A stretch of 64,000 bases of DNA from Candidatus Brocadiaceae bacterium S225 (GTDB lineage: Bacteria > Planctomycetota > Brocadiia > Brocadiales > Scalinduaceae): positions 157,378 through 221,377 of the forward strand of contig SMSL01000005.1 in NCBI GenBank assembly GCA_007859995.1, written 5' to 3'. Shown one piece after another: positions 18,985 to 27,225 of the stretch. The notes under the pieces were generated by a model. The model had not been told where the DNA came from, did no database searches, and worked only from the letters and a program-made list of their open reading frames with translations. How positions within the stretch are numbered: the stretch's first letter is position 1; each line of letters opens with the position of its first letter. The position numbers were made by a program, and so were the translations under genes.

Positions 18985-19674
18985 CTACTTATTCTCATTG
19001 TAATCGCTATCCAATCTTTCCCGCAATGCTTTCCCGAGTGACGTTGCCTTCTCTATTGCTTCCGGCTGTTTGTCCAGGCACGGTATGATTTCAGATGAGA
19101 TTTTCGCATCCTCTCCGAAAAACCGCTTCACGCCACTTACGCGGCAAACCTCACCATAACCGCATGAAAAACATGCAACAGCGCCTTGCGCCGCTACGGC
19201 ACCCACACATTCAATCTCGTTATATTCAAAGAACCCCTTGATATCATCACCTGCTATATCATACATCTTTATGTCTCTTCCGGGCATTTCCCACTCTCCA
19301 CCGCCTCCTACCGAGGCAATAGCCCCTATTTTACCGGAAAGCTTCATGCCTCCGTGTCCATCTTTATCGTGCCGGAAACAGTAAAATCGCTCAAGAAACG
19401 CGTGTGTGAGGGCGTTAAGTCTTCCGAAATAATTAGGAGCTCCAATAACTATAGCGTCGGCTTCTAATACTTTGTGCATCAAGGGAATATAATCATCCCT
19501 AACCTTACACACATTATCATCAATACAGCCCAGACAGCATATGCATCCATTAATTGCCATGTCATGCAGGGATATCAACTCGGTTTCCATGCCTGTTGCA
19601 TCCAGGACGACCTGAACTAATTGTTCAGTTGTGTGGCTCTTTCTCGGACTGCCACTAATACCAAGTACTTTCAT
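18985..19674 (-). CDS. Iron-sulfur flavoprotein (NADPH-dependent FMN reductase family)
   Basis: Flavodoxin-like protein with MKVLGISGSPRKSHT binding FMN phosphate and the compact Cys motif CICCLGCIDDNVC (about residues 42-54) typical of archaeal/bacterial iron-sulfur flavoproteins, which shuttle electrons from ferredoxin-like donors. GAPNYFGRLNALTHAFLERF matches the flavin-contact region. A second Cys cluster, CFSCGYGEVC, lies in the C-terminal part and is less usual. The frame is open to 19728, but a ggagag ribosome site sits 5 bases before Met 19674, so that start is preferred. It stands alone with about 150 bases of noncoding sequence on either side. Confidence 0.85.
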   Translation of the reverse strand: MKVLGISGSPRKSHTTEQLVQVVLDATGMETELISLHDMAINGCICCLGCIDDNVCKVRDDYIPLMHKVLEADAIVIGAPNYFGRLNALTHAFLERFYCFRHDKDGHGGMKLSGKIGAIASVGGGGEWEMPGRDIKMYDIAGDDIKGFFEYNEIECVGAVAAQGAVACFSCGYGEVCRVSGVKRFFGEDAKISSEIIPCLDKQPEAIEKATSLGKALRERLDSDYNENK

Positions 19675-19823
19675 TCTTGCTCTCCTATTAACAATTCCTA
19701 TAAAATATTTATGATGCCCTGGCAGCACGGGTTATAACGATACCTACTAATGTCCGGATCTTCTATGATGATTAAACCCGTAACGATCCGGAGTTGTGTT
19801 GTCTCGATCGGTAGCTATGGTAA

Positions 19824-20066
19824 TCATGACGCCTTCTCTCCGGGTTTCAGGCCAGGGCCTGGCATTGCTTTATCTGAATCGAACACTGCCCTTGCCATGA
19901 TAGCGCTGTCTTTTTCGTCAATCGATTTACCTTTATGTTTCTCCAGGAATTTACTTACTTCCTCCTGGAAACCGGGCAGTATATTTTTACTTGTTTCACC
20001 TGCCATCACATTGTTCACAAAAAGAATAAGACAAGAAATTAATATACTGAAACAATATTTATTCAT
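19824..20066 (-). CDS. Small secreted protein, unknown
   Basis: From Met 20066 this encodes 80 residues: a clear signal peptide (MNKYCFSILISCLILFVNNVMAG) and a mature part of about 55 residues that is acidic/basic and helical, with no Cys. It ends in DKAMPGPGLKPGEKAS, close to the tail of the DinB protein at 17529-18134. The frame extends upstream to 20111, overlapping the PhoU-like gene by 26 bases, but the signal peptide places the start at 20066. Downstream, tccggatc and gatccgga (19756-19798 region) form an 8-bp inverted repeat. Function unknown. Confidence 0.55.
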   Translation of the reverse strand: MNKYCFSILISCLILFVNNVMAGETSKNILPGFQEEVSKFLEKHKGKSIDEKDSAIMARAVFDSDKAMPGPGLKPGEKAS

Positions 20067-20085
20067 TATCCTCAGAACACTTTTT

Positions 20086-20691
20086 CTAACTTTCACTGCA
20101 CCCTTTTGCAATATTCCTGGTTATCTCACCGGTATGCCAAGCTATACTTTTGAAAGAATCAAGGATATCAAGGTAAATAGGAGCATTTAATGGTGTACAC
20201 ACACCGGATATTAACCTGTCTTCGTGAAAGACAGCATATTCATCTGCCTGTTCACACAAGCTTTTCACACGATCACATATATGATCAACCAGCACTCTAT
20301 TGCACGTATTGATACAGTCGCCCAGGCAAGTCAACAGCTCCTGTAACTCACTAAATAATTTGTATGCCTCAGTTACAGACTTGTCAGAAAACAAAACATC
20401 TCCTGTCACCTTCTTATCTATCGCGTTTAGCATCTTTCTCAATCCATTTCCTATCCTGTTAAAATGTTCGGGAACGGGAATAAGATGTTTGATACCCTCT
20501 TCATCCTTTTCATCAATGAGGGATTTCAGCAGCTTCTCAGAGTCTTTATAAAGACCTTTCTCAAGCTCCTCTACTGTTCCCAGAGAATCCAGGTTATGTT
20601 TCTTAAATCCTTCGTATAGCATCTCAAGCATCTCTTTTGTATGATTAAGCATCACTAAAAGGCCATTATTTATTTCACTCTTACTGGTCAT
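20086..20691 (-). CDS. PhoU-like helical protein
   Basis: Mostly amphipathic helices of about 30-40 residues with heptad-like Leu spacing, resembling PhoU/PhoU-like proteins that accompany phosphate transporters. No strict metal-cluster motif is present, so the call rests on overall character and on the PiT transporter gene 2.6 kb away. A Cys cluster (CLGDCINTCNRVLVDHICDRVKSLC) in the middle third is unusual and could bind metal. No signal peptide. A ribosome-like gagg lies before the ATG. Alternative: an unrelated four-helix protein. Confidence 0.5.
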   Translation of the reverse strand: MTSKSEINNGLLVMLNHTKEMLEMLYEGFKKHNLDSLGTVEELEKGLYKDSEKLLKSLIDEKDEEGIKHLIPVPEHFNRIGNGLRKMLNAIDKKVTGDVLFSDKSVTEAYKLFSELQELLTCLGDCINTCNRVLVDHICDRVKSLCEQADEYAVFHEDRLISGVCTPLNAPIYLDILDSFKSIAWHTGEITRNIAKGCSES

Positions 20692-20853
20692 TTTTAGTAC
20701 CCTCCTCTTTCAGATTTAAGACTCTTCGCTAACCTTCACTTGTCATCTCTGCAAGAGTAAAGCACGCGAAAAATCTCAATATTAAAATTCCTAAAAACGA
20801 TTTTATACCATAAATTTGCCAGTGGTTATAAGAAAATATCCTCCCGCTTTTTT

Positions 20854-21097
20854 TCAATACCAATTTAATAATAATTTTTCTAAAATCTCTTTGTCCGGAG
20901 GTCGGTTTTCCTTGTATCGTATCACTCCATTCTTATTCCAGGACAACATTTAAGGGAACACCCACAACCTTATACAACATGGCTGCTTTCGCATTCGTGT
21001 CAAGGGCTACCGGGTAGGTAATCCGGTTTTTCTCAACAAAAAATTTGACAAATGCACATGATAAAAAAACTGCAATCACTTTTGTAACAGTATTCAT
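20854..21097 (-). pseudogene. Remnant of a secreted TlpA/thioredoxin-like gene
   Basis: From ATG 21097 the frame gives a short signal-like segment (MNTVTKVIAVFLSCAF) that jumps straight into the C-terminal half of a thioredoxin fold (ITYPVALDTNAKAAMLYKVVGVP). It stops after LNVVLE. One base extra there restores the homologous end (KNGVIRYKENRPPDKEILEKL) to the stop at 20854. The active-site CxxC part is missing altogether. So there is one internal deletion plus one frameshift. It sits between the PhoU-like and DUF547 genes. Confidence 0.75.
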
Positions 21098-21144
21098 CTT
21101 CAACCTCATTTTCTTTTCTTAATTATCATTATGTAATTCATAAA

Positions 21145-21903
21145 TCATTTTTGTTCATTTAAGTTCCAATCGTAATCAAGATACTTTACGGTGGTTGTGT
21201 TGTTTCTGACAAATTCCGCATCAACCGGGTTTAAATACCCAGCAACATAATCTTCTATCCTTTCCGCTCTCTTGAGAAAGTCTCCCCGATACCATTTAAA
21301 GATGTGAGAGAGATATAAAACACTGTTTTCCCTGTCCAGATAATTCCTGCTTCTGTCATTAATAAATGACACGGCTTGTGCTTCAAGCTGCTCTTCCAGT
21401 TTTTCAGCCTTGTATGCTTCTGTTAATAATTTCGGACAACTCATAGAAGCACAATTAATAGCAAAATGTATCCTTGGCTCCCGAAACGCCTCTCTCAGCT
21501 TTTCGTTTTCCAGTACCTGTAATGTAATCTCGCCGAGCTTTATCTCAAATTTTTTTCTCTTGAAAAAACTGTCAGGAAGCCAACCCACATCACGAACACT
21601 CTTTATCGGATACTCTTCAAGGACGCCCTTTATAACAAATGCATTATACACATTTATCCAGAAGGCCATTCGATGCTTGTCCGACGGCAGGCTACGTGGG
21701 TCTGTATCTGAAAGGTATTCAATATATTTCTTAATCTCATTATCTTTCTTCAACCCCTTATAATCAACCAGTCCATCCTCTGAAACATAACGGTTTAAGA
21801 TACGATCAAAAATTGCATCGGGACTATCTTTTTCTGATGCAGAAACTTCGACCGCCAAGCCTTGCACTATTGTCAAAACCAGCATTAATATAATAGTCTT
21901 CAT
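21145..21903 (-). CDS. DUF547 domain protein, exported
   Basis: Signal peptide in residues 1-22 (ending VSASEK), then the DUF547 fold: FDRILNRYVSEDGLVDYKGLKKD, AFWINVYNAFVIKGVLEEYP, and the hallmark HFAINCASMSCPKLL with its conserved His and two Cys. The C-terminal IFKWYRGDF segment is also typical. The Cys/His arrangement resembles papain-like enzymes, but no activity is established to my knowledge. Length 252 is normal. It follows a hairpin-rich spacer downstream of the mercuric-reductase-like gene and may share its transcript. Confidence 0.88.
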   Translation of the reverse strand: MKTIILMLVLTIVQGLAVEVSASEKDSPDAIFDRILNRYVSEDGLVDYKGLKKDNEIKKYIEYLSDTDPRSLPSDKHRMAFWINVYNAFVIKGVLEEYPIKSVRDVGWLPDSFFKRKKFEIKLGEITLQVLENEKLREAFREPRIHFAINCASMSCPKLLTEAYKAEKLEEQLEAQAVSFINDRSRNYLDRENSVLYLSHIFKWYRGDFLKRAERIEDYVAGYLNPVDAEFVRNNTTTVKYLDYDWNLNEQK

Positions 21904-21936
21904 TTTTATCTTTTCCTCATTTTGATTAGAAAATAG

Positions 21937-21962
21937 ATTCCCGCTTAACAGATTGCGGGAAT
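21937..21962. repeat. Small dispersed-type hairpin (attcccgc/gcgggaat)
   Basis: 8-bp perfect arms with a 10-base loop. Hairpins of the form attcccgc...gcgggaatgac are a very common bacterial interspersed sequence. It lies upstream of the DUF547 gene. Confidence 0.55.
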
Positions 21963-21981
21963 GACAGAGAAATGTTAAGTT

Positions 21982-22015
21982 GATAAATCAGGTCGTTATA
22001 GCGGCCTGACTTATC
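21982..22015. repeat. Hairpin at the 3' end of the flavoprotein gene
   Basis: gataaatcaggtc (21982-21994) pairs with ggcctgacttatc (22003-22015) at 11 of 13 positions around an 8-base loop. The right arm touches the stop codon of the minus-strand reductase gene. No T run follows on that strand, so it is an mRNA 3' structure rather than a clear terminator. Confidence 0.5.
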
Positions 22016-23439
22016 TAATCAAACCATCTTATCAACTTCTTGGTGACCTTTGGAACCCATCCGGAGAATATTTTTTCCGCATAGTACATGTTCGTTGTTC
22101 TTCTTACCGCTTGAGACAATGCGGGATAGACATGTATGGTCTTTGTAATACTTCCCACCCCGAGATTATTCTGCATTGCCATTGCAAATTCGTGCAATAG
22201 CTCTCCACCCTGCGGAGCAAGAACATGGGCGCCCAATATTTTACCCTTCTTCGTGCAGACGATTTTAATAATCCCCTTGTCCTCACCTTCTATAACCGCT
22301 CTGTCCAAATCCTTCATATCAAACCTATACACTCTTACACTTTTATATTTCTGCCTTGCTTCTTCTTCTGTTAATCCCACACGCCCCAGTTCAGGGTCTG
22401 TATAGGTAACCCAGGGAACAGCACGATAATCAACCTTTCTTTTCATGAAAGGTATTAATGCATTAGCAACCACAAGACCTGCCTGATATTCAGCAATATG
22501 CGTAAACAGATATTTACCGGTCACATCTCCACATGCCCATATATTCCCGGCAGTAGTCCGCATAGCATTATTTACAGCGATAGCCCTGTGCTCTACCTTG
22601 ACCCCGACAGCATCAAGGCCCAGACCATCCAGATTAGGCGCGCGCCCGATAGCCAGCATTAACTCGTCCGCCTGAAATGTCTCTTTCTGCCCATGACACT
22701 CGGCTACCATTACCTTCAGATCGCCTTCCTGCCTGACATGGTCAACGCTAAGACATGTATGAATCTCTATTCCCTCCTCCTTTAGTATAGATTCGAGAAT
22801 GCCTGTTACCTCCTTGTCCTCACGCGGCAAAATCCGCCCAACCTTTTCTATGATCGTAACCTTAATCCCGAATCTTGCAAACACCTGTGCAAACTCCATC
22901 CCAATCGGGCCGGCGCCCAATATAATTATCGATTTCGGTAAATAATCCAATTCCAGGGCGCTTTCACTGGTCAGATATTTAATATTTTCAAGGCCCTTAA
23001 TGGGGAGGACAACTGCCCTTGATCCCGTTGCAATGACAAACTTCTTGCTTGTAATCGTGTGATCGCCAATTTTAAAAGCGTGCCGGTCAATAAATCTTCC
23101 GTCACCGAAAAAAACCTTTATTCCCATATTTTCAAATCTCTTCGGATCATCATGCACACCAATCTTTGATATCACTTCTCTCATGTGGGTCATAATATTC
23201 TTAAAATCGAAAGAGATATCTGTATCATTCAAGCCGTATTCCTTAGACCTTTTAATGAGTGAAGCTACTTTAGCGGACCTCACCAATGCCTTTGTGGGAA
23301 CACATCCATAGTAGAGACAATCTCCTCCCAGCTTGTTTTTCTCAACCAGGGCTACTCTGGCGCCAAGCTGAACCGCTCCACTCGCAACGTTTAGACCTCC
23401 TGCCCCACCGCCAATTACCGTAAGATCAAAATCTTTCAT
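22015..23439 (-). CDS. Mercuric-reductase/dihydrolipoamide-dehydrogenase-like flavoprotein
   Basis: FAD- and NAD(P)-binding disulfide oxidoreductase. The FAD motif GGGAGGLNVASGA is at residue 10, the redox pair is C41xxxxC46 (GGDCLYYGCVPTKAL), the NAD(P) motif is GAGPIGMEFAQVFARFG near 178, and the dimer-interface end contains HVYPALSQAV with the catalytic-base His. It lacks the N-terminal metal-binding domain and the C-terminal vicinal Cys of MerA, so mercury reduction is doubtful; it is the generic form found beside TVP38 membrane proteins. The TVP38 gene lies about 100 bases upstream, a common pairing. Confidence 0.88.
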   Translation of the reverse strand: MKDFDLTVIGGGAGGLNVASGAVQLGARVALVEKNKLGGDCLYYGCVPTKALVRSAKVASLIKRSKEYGLNDTDISFDFKNIMTHMREVISKIGVHDDPKRFENMGIKVFFGDGRFIDRHAFKIGDHTITSKKFVIATGSRAVVLPIKGLENIKYLTSESALELDYLPKSIIILGAGPIGMEFAQVFARFGIKVTIIEKVGRILPREDKEVTGILESILKEEGIEIHTCLSVDHVRQEGDLKVMVAECHGQKETFQADELMLAIGRAPNLDGLGLDAVGVKVEHRAIAVNNAMRTTAGNIWACGDVTGKYLFTHIAEYQAGLVVANALIPFMKRKVDYRAVPWVTYTDPELGRVGLTEEEARQKYKSVRVYRFDMKDLDRAVIEGEDKGIIKIVCTKKGKILGAHVLAPQGGELLHEFAMAMQNNLGVGSITKTIHVYPALSQAVRRTTNMYYAEKIFSGWVPKVTKKLIRWFD

Positions 23440-23487
23440 AATATTTCTATCTCCTCCTGTTGTGTTGCCTCGATTTATTTACATCTG

Positions 23488-23540
23488 GTAGCCGCAATCT
23501 TCAGGTTGCGTATATATCTCAGGCTTCAGCCTGCGGCTAC
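23488..23540. repeat. REP-like palindromic element (GTAGCCGCA...TGCGGCTAC)
   Basis: 9-bp perfect outer arms (23488-23496 and 23532-23540) enclose two smaller hairpins, gcaa...ttgc and caggct/agcctg. The right end provides the stop codon of the TVP38 gene. A related sequence occurs at 29869-29957 (tagccg...ttgcggcta), so this is a dispersed family. Confidence 0.7.
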
Positions 23541-24205
23541 TTTTTCAGTTTTTTATAAATAGTTGGTGTAAATGAAATTAATATCAATAATACACTGGCG
23601 ATAATTAAATTGGTCATTGCCTTTTTTCCACTCCCCGTCACACCACTGAGAAGCGCATCTGCAAAATAGGTATAAATAAATGTGCCCGGTATCATACCCA
23701 GTACAGAACCTAATAAATAATCCCGGTATTTAATCCTGGAAAGGCCGGAGCCAAAGTTAAGCCCATTAAAAGGGACAAGAGGGATTAGCCTGAGTGTGAA
23801 TATAAACCGGAAACCATTATCGGCAACTTTTTCATCAAAGGAATCTATCCTCCCCTTCATAAGCCTTGCCACGAAATCTCGCCCGAAGTATCTTGCCATT
23901 AAGAATGCAAGAGTAGCGCCCAGATTAGAAGCCAGTATGTTATAAAAGCTACCCCATGCCACCCCGAATATTGCCCCTCCGCACAAGGTTAAGAGCGAAC
24001 CGGGTAACGCGAAAACACATCCGATACCATAAATAATAATGAAACCGACAGGCCCCCACCAGTGTTCTCTAAACTTTGAAAGAAGATCCAGGAGCGTTTC
24101 TTTCTGAGTATATTGTGACAGGGGTGTATACCTGAACGCGAAAAACGCGCCCACAAGAATCATTATCAGAATGGTAAACTTTATTATCGGTTTCTTGTTC
24201 GTCAT
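23537..24205 (-). CDS. TVP38/TMEM64 (DedA-like) membrane protein
   Basis: 222 residues with five or six hydrophobic segments and the SNARE-associated/DedA-type core: VFALPGSLLTLCGGAIFGVAWGSFYNILASNLGATLAFLMARYFGRDF, followed by FIFTLRLIPLVPFNGLNFGSGLSRIKYRDYLLGSVLGMIPGTFIYTYF. The conserved Arg-rich loop and Gly pairs are intact. Relatives act in lipid flipping or undecaprenyl-phosphate recycling, but this member's substrate is unknown. The last codon lies within a REP-like repeat. It is 10 bases from the remnant at 24216 and upstream of the flavoprotein gene, with which this family is often paired. Confidence 0.88.
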   Translation of the reverse strand: MTNKKPIIKFTILIMILVGAFFAFRYTPLSQYTQKETLLDLLSKFREHWWGPVGFIIIYGIGCVFALPGSLLTLCGGAIFGVAWGSFYNILASNLGATLAFLMARYFGRDFVARLMKGRIDSFDEKVADNGFRFIFTLRLIPLVPFNGLNFGSGLSRIKYRDYLLGSVLGMIPGTFIYTYFADALLSGVTGSGKKAMTNLIIASVLLILISFTPTIYKKLKK

Positions 24206-24215
24206 GATTTATCCC

Positions 24216-24531
24216 TCAAGCTTTCTTCAATATTCTTACAATTTCATCACTATCCAACTTTGAGACAACAACATACTGATTCCCCGCGTCTCTCCATCCC
24301 ATAATTTTGCAATGGAAGCAATACCGGCAAGAGAAACCAGACGTCTTTCTGACATTAATCTGAATATGTGCCAGGTCCTCTAATTTTCTTGCTTTTTCTT
24401 CTTCGCCGGGTTCATTTTCAAAAGGGATAAGAACTCCAATGCCGTTTATGTTCAGCGCAGTCTGGACATCGGTCGCCCGGTCTCCTATAACGTGTATTTG
24501 TTCCTCCGATATCACCGCACAAAACCTTCAT
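24216..24531 (-). pseudogene. Glucokinase start fused out of frame to a HAD phosphatase end
   Basis: ATG 24531 overlaps the zwf stop (ATGA) and encodes MKVLCGDIGGTNTR, the phosphate-binding start of glucokinase, for 14 codons only. The sequence then joins, in another frame (open from GTG 24515), a HAD-type segment HVIGDRATDVQTALNINGIGVLIPF like the end of HisB/GmhB histidinol or heptose phosphatases, with no upstream catalytic motif. So a deletion or rearrangement near 24490 fused two genes. The residual 99-codon frame is probably non-functional. Its end holds a Cys-rich FSCRYCFHCK stretch. Confidence 0.7.
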
Positions 24532-26075
24532 GAACTATTCCTCCACGCGCGTCCATCTTTAGCCAATAGTTTATTAGAATCCTCCGGCCCCCAGGAACCG
24601 GAAGCATAATTAGGGAAGTTTCGTACAGGTAATGTTCCCCAAACATCTAATATCGTTGTTAACGTACCCCAGGCACATTCGACATTGTCTGATCTCAAGA
24701 ACAAAGTCGCATCTCCATGCATGCAATCATAAAGCAATGCTTCATATCCAATGGCGGCCTTTTTATTTCCGAAATAATCTGAGTAGGTAAAATCCATTTC
24801 CATTGTTCCAATATCAAGTGTCGCTCCCGGTTTTTTTGCGCTGAAACTCAAAGAAATGCCTTCATTGGGTTGAATCCTGATGACCAAAACATTTGTTTCC
24901 AAATCCTCAACGGCGGTCTCCCTGAATAAAGTAAAAGGCGGTTTTTTAAAATAAATAACAATCTCTGTCATTCTCTTTGCCATCCGCTTCCCGGTACGAA
25001 TATAGAAAGGGACGCCCGCCCAACGCCAATTATCAATCTTCATCTTCAGGGCAACAAACGTTTCTGTGTTCGATTTATGATTTACATTCGGTTCGGAACG
25101 GTATCCGGAAACCTTTTCTCCATTAGCGAGAACGCCTTCTCCATATTGTCCTCTTACCGTACAAGACAAAACATCTTCATGCGAATATGGATATATCGCA
25201 TGTAGAACCTTTGCTTTCTCATTACGAACAGCCTTGGCATCAAATGAATACGGCGGCTCCATGGCAATGTAGCTTAGTAATTGCATGATGTGATTAGACA
25301 CCATATCGCGCAAAGCTCCCGCCTCTTCGTAGTAAGAAGCCCGATGTTCCACTCCCAACTCTTCACTGACGGTAATCTGGATGTGGTCGATATAACGACG
25401 ATTCCAGATAGGCTCAAAAATACCGTTGGCAAATCTAAAAACTAAGATATTCTGAACTGTTTCTTTGCCCAGATAATGATCAATACGATAAATTTGTGAT
25501 TCAGCCAGGTATTTCTGTAATTCATGATTTAGAGTTTGTGCCGACTCCAAATCCCTGCCAAATGGTTTTTCAATAATCACCCGTTTCCAGGTTTGATCAT
25601 CCTGTTTAGTCAGCTCGGTTTGTGATAAATTCTTTGTAATGGTGCCAAAGAGATTGGGCGGTGTCGCAAGATAAAAAAGACAATTTCCCTGCGTTTTGTG
25701 CTTTTGTTCTATCTCAAGCAGAAATGTCTTCAGGTTCTCATAACTCGAAGGGTCATCATAATCTCCTTGAACGTAGTAGAGACGCTGAGAAATCCAATCC
25801 TGCAACTCCGGACTATTTAATTCACAGGAGACAAACTGGCAGAGATCACCGCTTAGTTGTTCACGAAATTGTTCATCTGTCAGATCCTTTCTTGCGAAGC
25901 CTATGACGGCAAATTCATCAGGAAGCAGTTTCTCTGCACTGAGATTGTAAAGAGCGGGTATTAACTTACGCATCGTCAAGTCGCCGGAAGCGCCAAATAT
26001 AACGATTACACAGGGACATGCAGAGTTCTCCATTGTATTTGTATTGTTTATTTCTTGAATATTTTCAGGTATCAC
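24528..26075 (-). CDS. zwf: Glucose-6-phosphate 1-dehydrogenase
   Basis: Oxidises glucose-6-phosphate to 6-phosphogluconolactone, reducing NAD(P). The Rossmann motif IFGASGDLTMRKLIPAL and the active-site signature RIDHYLGKETVQNILVFRFAN are intact, and length (about 515) is normal. The frame opens at ATG 26087, but ggagg inside that stretch is well placed as a ribosome site for GTG 26075, so I choose the latter. It is the only intact member of a carbohydrate cluster: remnants of amylase and transketolase precede it and a glucokinase stub follows. With 6-phosphogluconate dehydrogenase not in view, whether the oxidative pentose pathway runs is unknown. Confidence 0.93.
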   Translation of the reverse strand: MIPENIQEINNTNTMENSACPCVIVIFGASGDLTMRKLIPALYNLSAEKLLPDEFAVIGFARKDLTDEQFREQLSGDLCQFVSCELNSPELQDWISQRLYYVQGDYDDPSSYENLKTFLLEIEQKHKTQGNCLFYLATPPNLFGTITKNLSQTELTKQDDQTWKRVIIEKPFGRDLESAQTLNHELQKYLAESQIYRIDHYLGKETVQNILVFRFANGIFEPIWNRRYIDHIQITVSEELGVEHRASYYEEAGALRDMVSNHIMQLLSYIAMEPPYSFDAKAVRNEKAKVLHAIYPYSHEDVLSCTVRGQYGEGVLANGEKVSGYRSEPNVNHKSNTETFVALKMKIDNWRWAGVPFYIRTGKRMAKRMTEIVIYFKKPPFTLFRETAVEDLETNVLVIRIQPNEGISLSFSAKKPGATLDIGTMEMDFTYSDYFGNKKAAIGYEALLYDCMHGDATLFLRSDNVECAWGTLTTILDVWGTLPVRNFPNYASGSWGPEDSNKLLAKDGRAWRNSS

Positions 26076-26196
26076 AACGCCTCCCATTTCACAGGTTAAG
26101 AATTTCTATTATCAGTAACTGATTCAACGTGTCTCACGGTTCCAACAGATTGGCCAATCCTTCCTGGCGGCCTTGCATATTACGTTCCTTTGTTCC

Positions 26197-26514
26197 TTAT
26201 TCATTCCTGTTTGCACAACGCACCTCCAGTTGGTTAATTTTTTCTATTTGTTCTTTAGCTGCAGCAGCCACTTGATCAGGTGTAAACCCAAAACTTCTTT
26301 TGCAGTTCTTTTAACGGAGCGGAAGCTCCAAATGTGTTCATTCCGATAATCTTACCTGTTGTCCCGACATACCGCTCCCATCCTAATGTCGAAACCTGTT
26401 CAATGGCAACCCGTGTTCACGATATTCCTGAGGTTGACGCTCAAACAATTCCCATGAAGGCATGCTCACAACATGCGCTTTTATTCCAACTTTTGCATGT
26501 TCAATCCACCCCTG
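26197..26514 (-). pseudogene. Transketolase C-terminal remnant
   Basis: Three frame segments, taken in order, rebuild the end of transketolase: EHAKVGIKAHVVSMPSWELF, then [17 protein letters not shown] and [18 protein letters not shown], then [18 protein letters not shown]. At least two frameshifts separate them, and the first two thirds of the gene are missing. The stop is at 26197. It overlaps the last codons of the amylase remnant, so a deletion joined the two. Confidence 0.8.
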
Positions 26515-26937
26515 TTATCTTAAAAAGATGAAACCCGTACGGTGGAATATCCAAATAGAAACCGCGTTCAGCAATCTCTTCACTATTGTACACATATTCT
26601 GCCGAACTGATCAAATCTTTAAAGAGCGCATTTCTTGAGAGAAGGCCATTAAAATCAGGATATATTTTTTTGACTTCAGCAGTGGCATCCTGCCAGAATC
26701 CTGTCTCAGTCTCACTAAATTTGTTGCCGGCAAAAGCTCTTTCTCCCCAGATTTGTTTCTGAATACGCTTTAGAATCGGCATCGCCATATCACAGCGCAC
26801 ACCATCGCAAAACGGAGCCACCGTTAGTAATTCCCGAAGCATCGCCTGTCTCGTTTCCGGATTATAATAATTTAACTGAACCGCATCCGTCGATCCAGGA
26901 ACACAGGGGGGGGCTTTGCCATGCGCGATTATGGCTT
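26501..26937 (-). pseudogene. Alpha-amylase-family (GH13-like) remnant with internal deletion
   Basis: The readable frame includes PPCVPGSTDAVQLNYYNPET, then the GH13 nucleophile region DGVRCDMAMPIL, then FWQDATAEVKKIYPDF. It jumps directly to the C-terminal beta-domain end, FYLDIPPYGFHLFKI. The N-terminal part and the stretch between nucleophile and C-terminus are gone. An 8-base C run lies within it. Upstream it abuts a transposase remnant near 26940. It cannot be a working enzyme. Confidence 0.75.
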
Positions 26938-26940
26938 TGT

Positions 26941-27210
26941 CACCTGCACACTATATATTCTTTGCTCAGGGATGCTAAAGCGGAAAAGATAGAATTTTTT
27001 CCTGCTATACGTAAAGGCCCGGAACAAAAGAGAACATCACCTGATGTGCAGGATGAGATTATTGTGTACAGACGACAGGAGCTCTCTACAAATGATATCT
27101 ATCTTCGCCTTGCTGAAACGGGAATTAATATTTCATTAAGAACGATAGAACGAGTTTGGTGTGGGGCTGGAGACAAACTTGATGGCCTTGAAAGAGACAA
27201 TGTTCAATTC
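26941..27210 (+). pseudogene. Transposase N-terminal remnant
   Basis: The plus-strand frame encodes LLRDAKAEKIEFFPAIRKG, then PDVQDEIIVYRRQELSTNDIYLRLAETGINISLRTIERVW. This is a typical helix-turn-helix start of an IS transposase with a conserved SxRTIER recognition helix. Homology ends near 27205, where the frame runs into the antisense of the bcp gene. No start codon or catalytic domain remains. It marks the left side of the deleted carbohydrate cluster. Confidence 0.55.
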
Positions 27211-27225
27211 AAAGTGTGGCCGTAC

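Noticed and set aside
22015..23439. Calling the flavoprotein a true mercuric reductase (MerA)
   Set aside because: It lacks the N-terminal metal-binding domain and the C-terminal Cys pair, and no mer gene is nearby.
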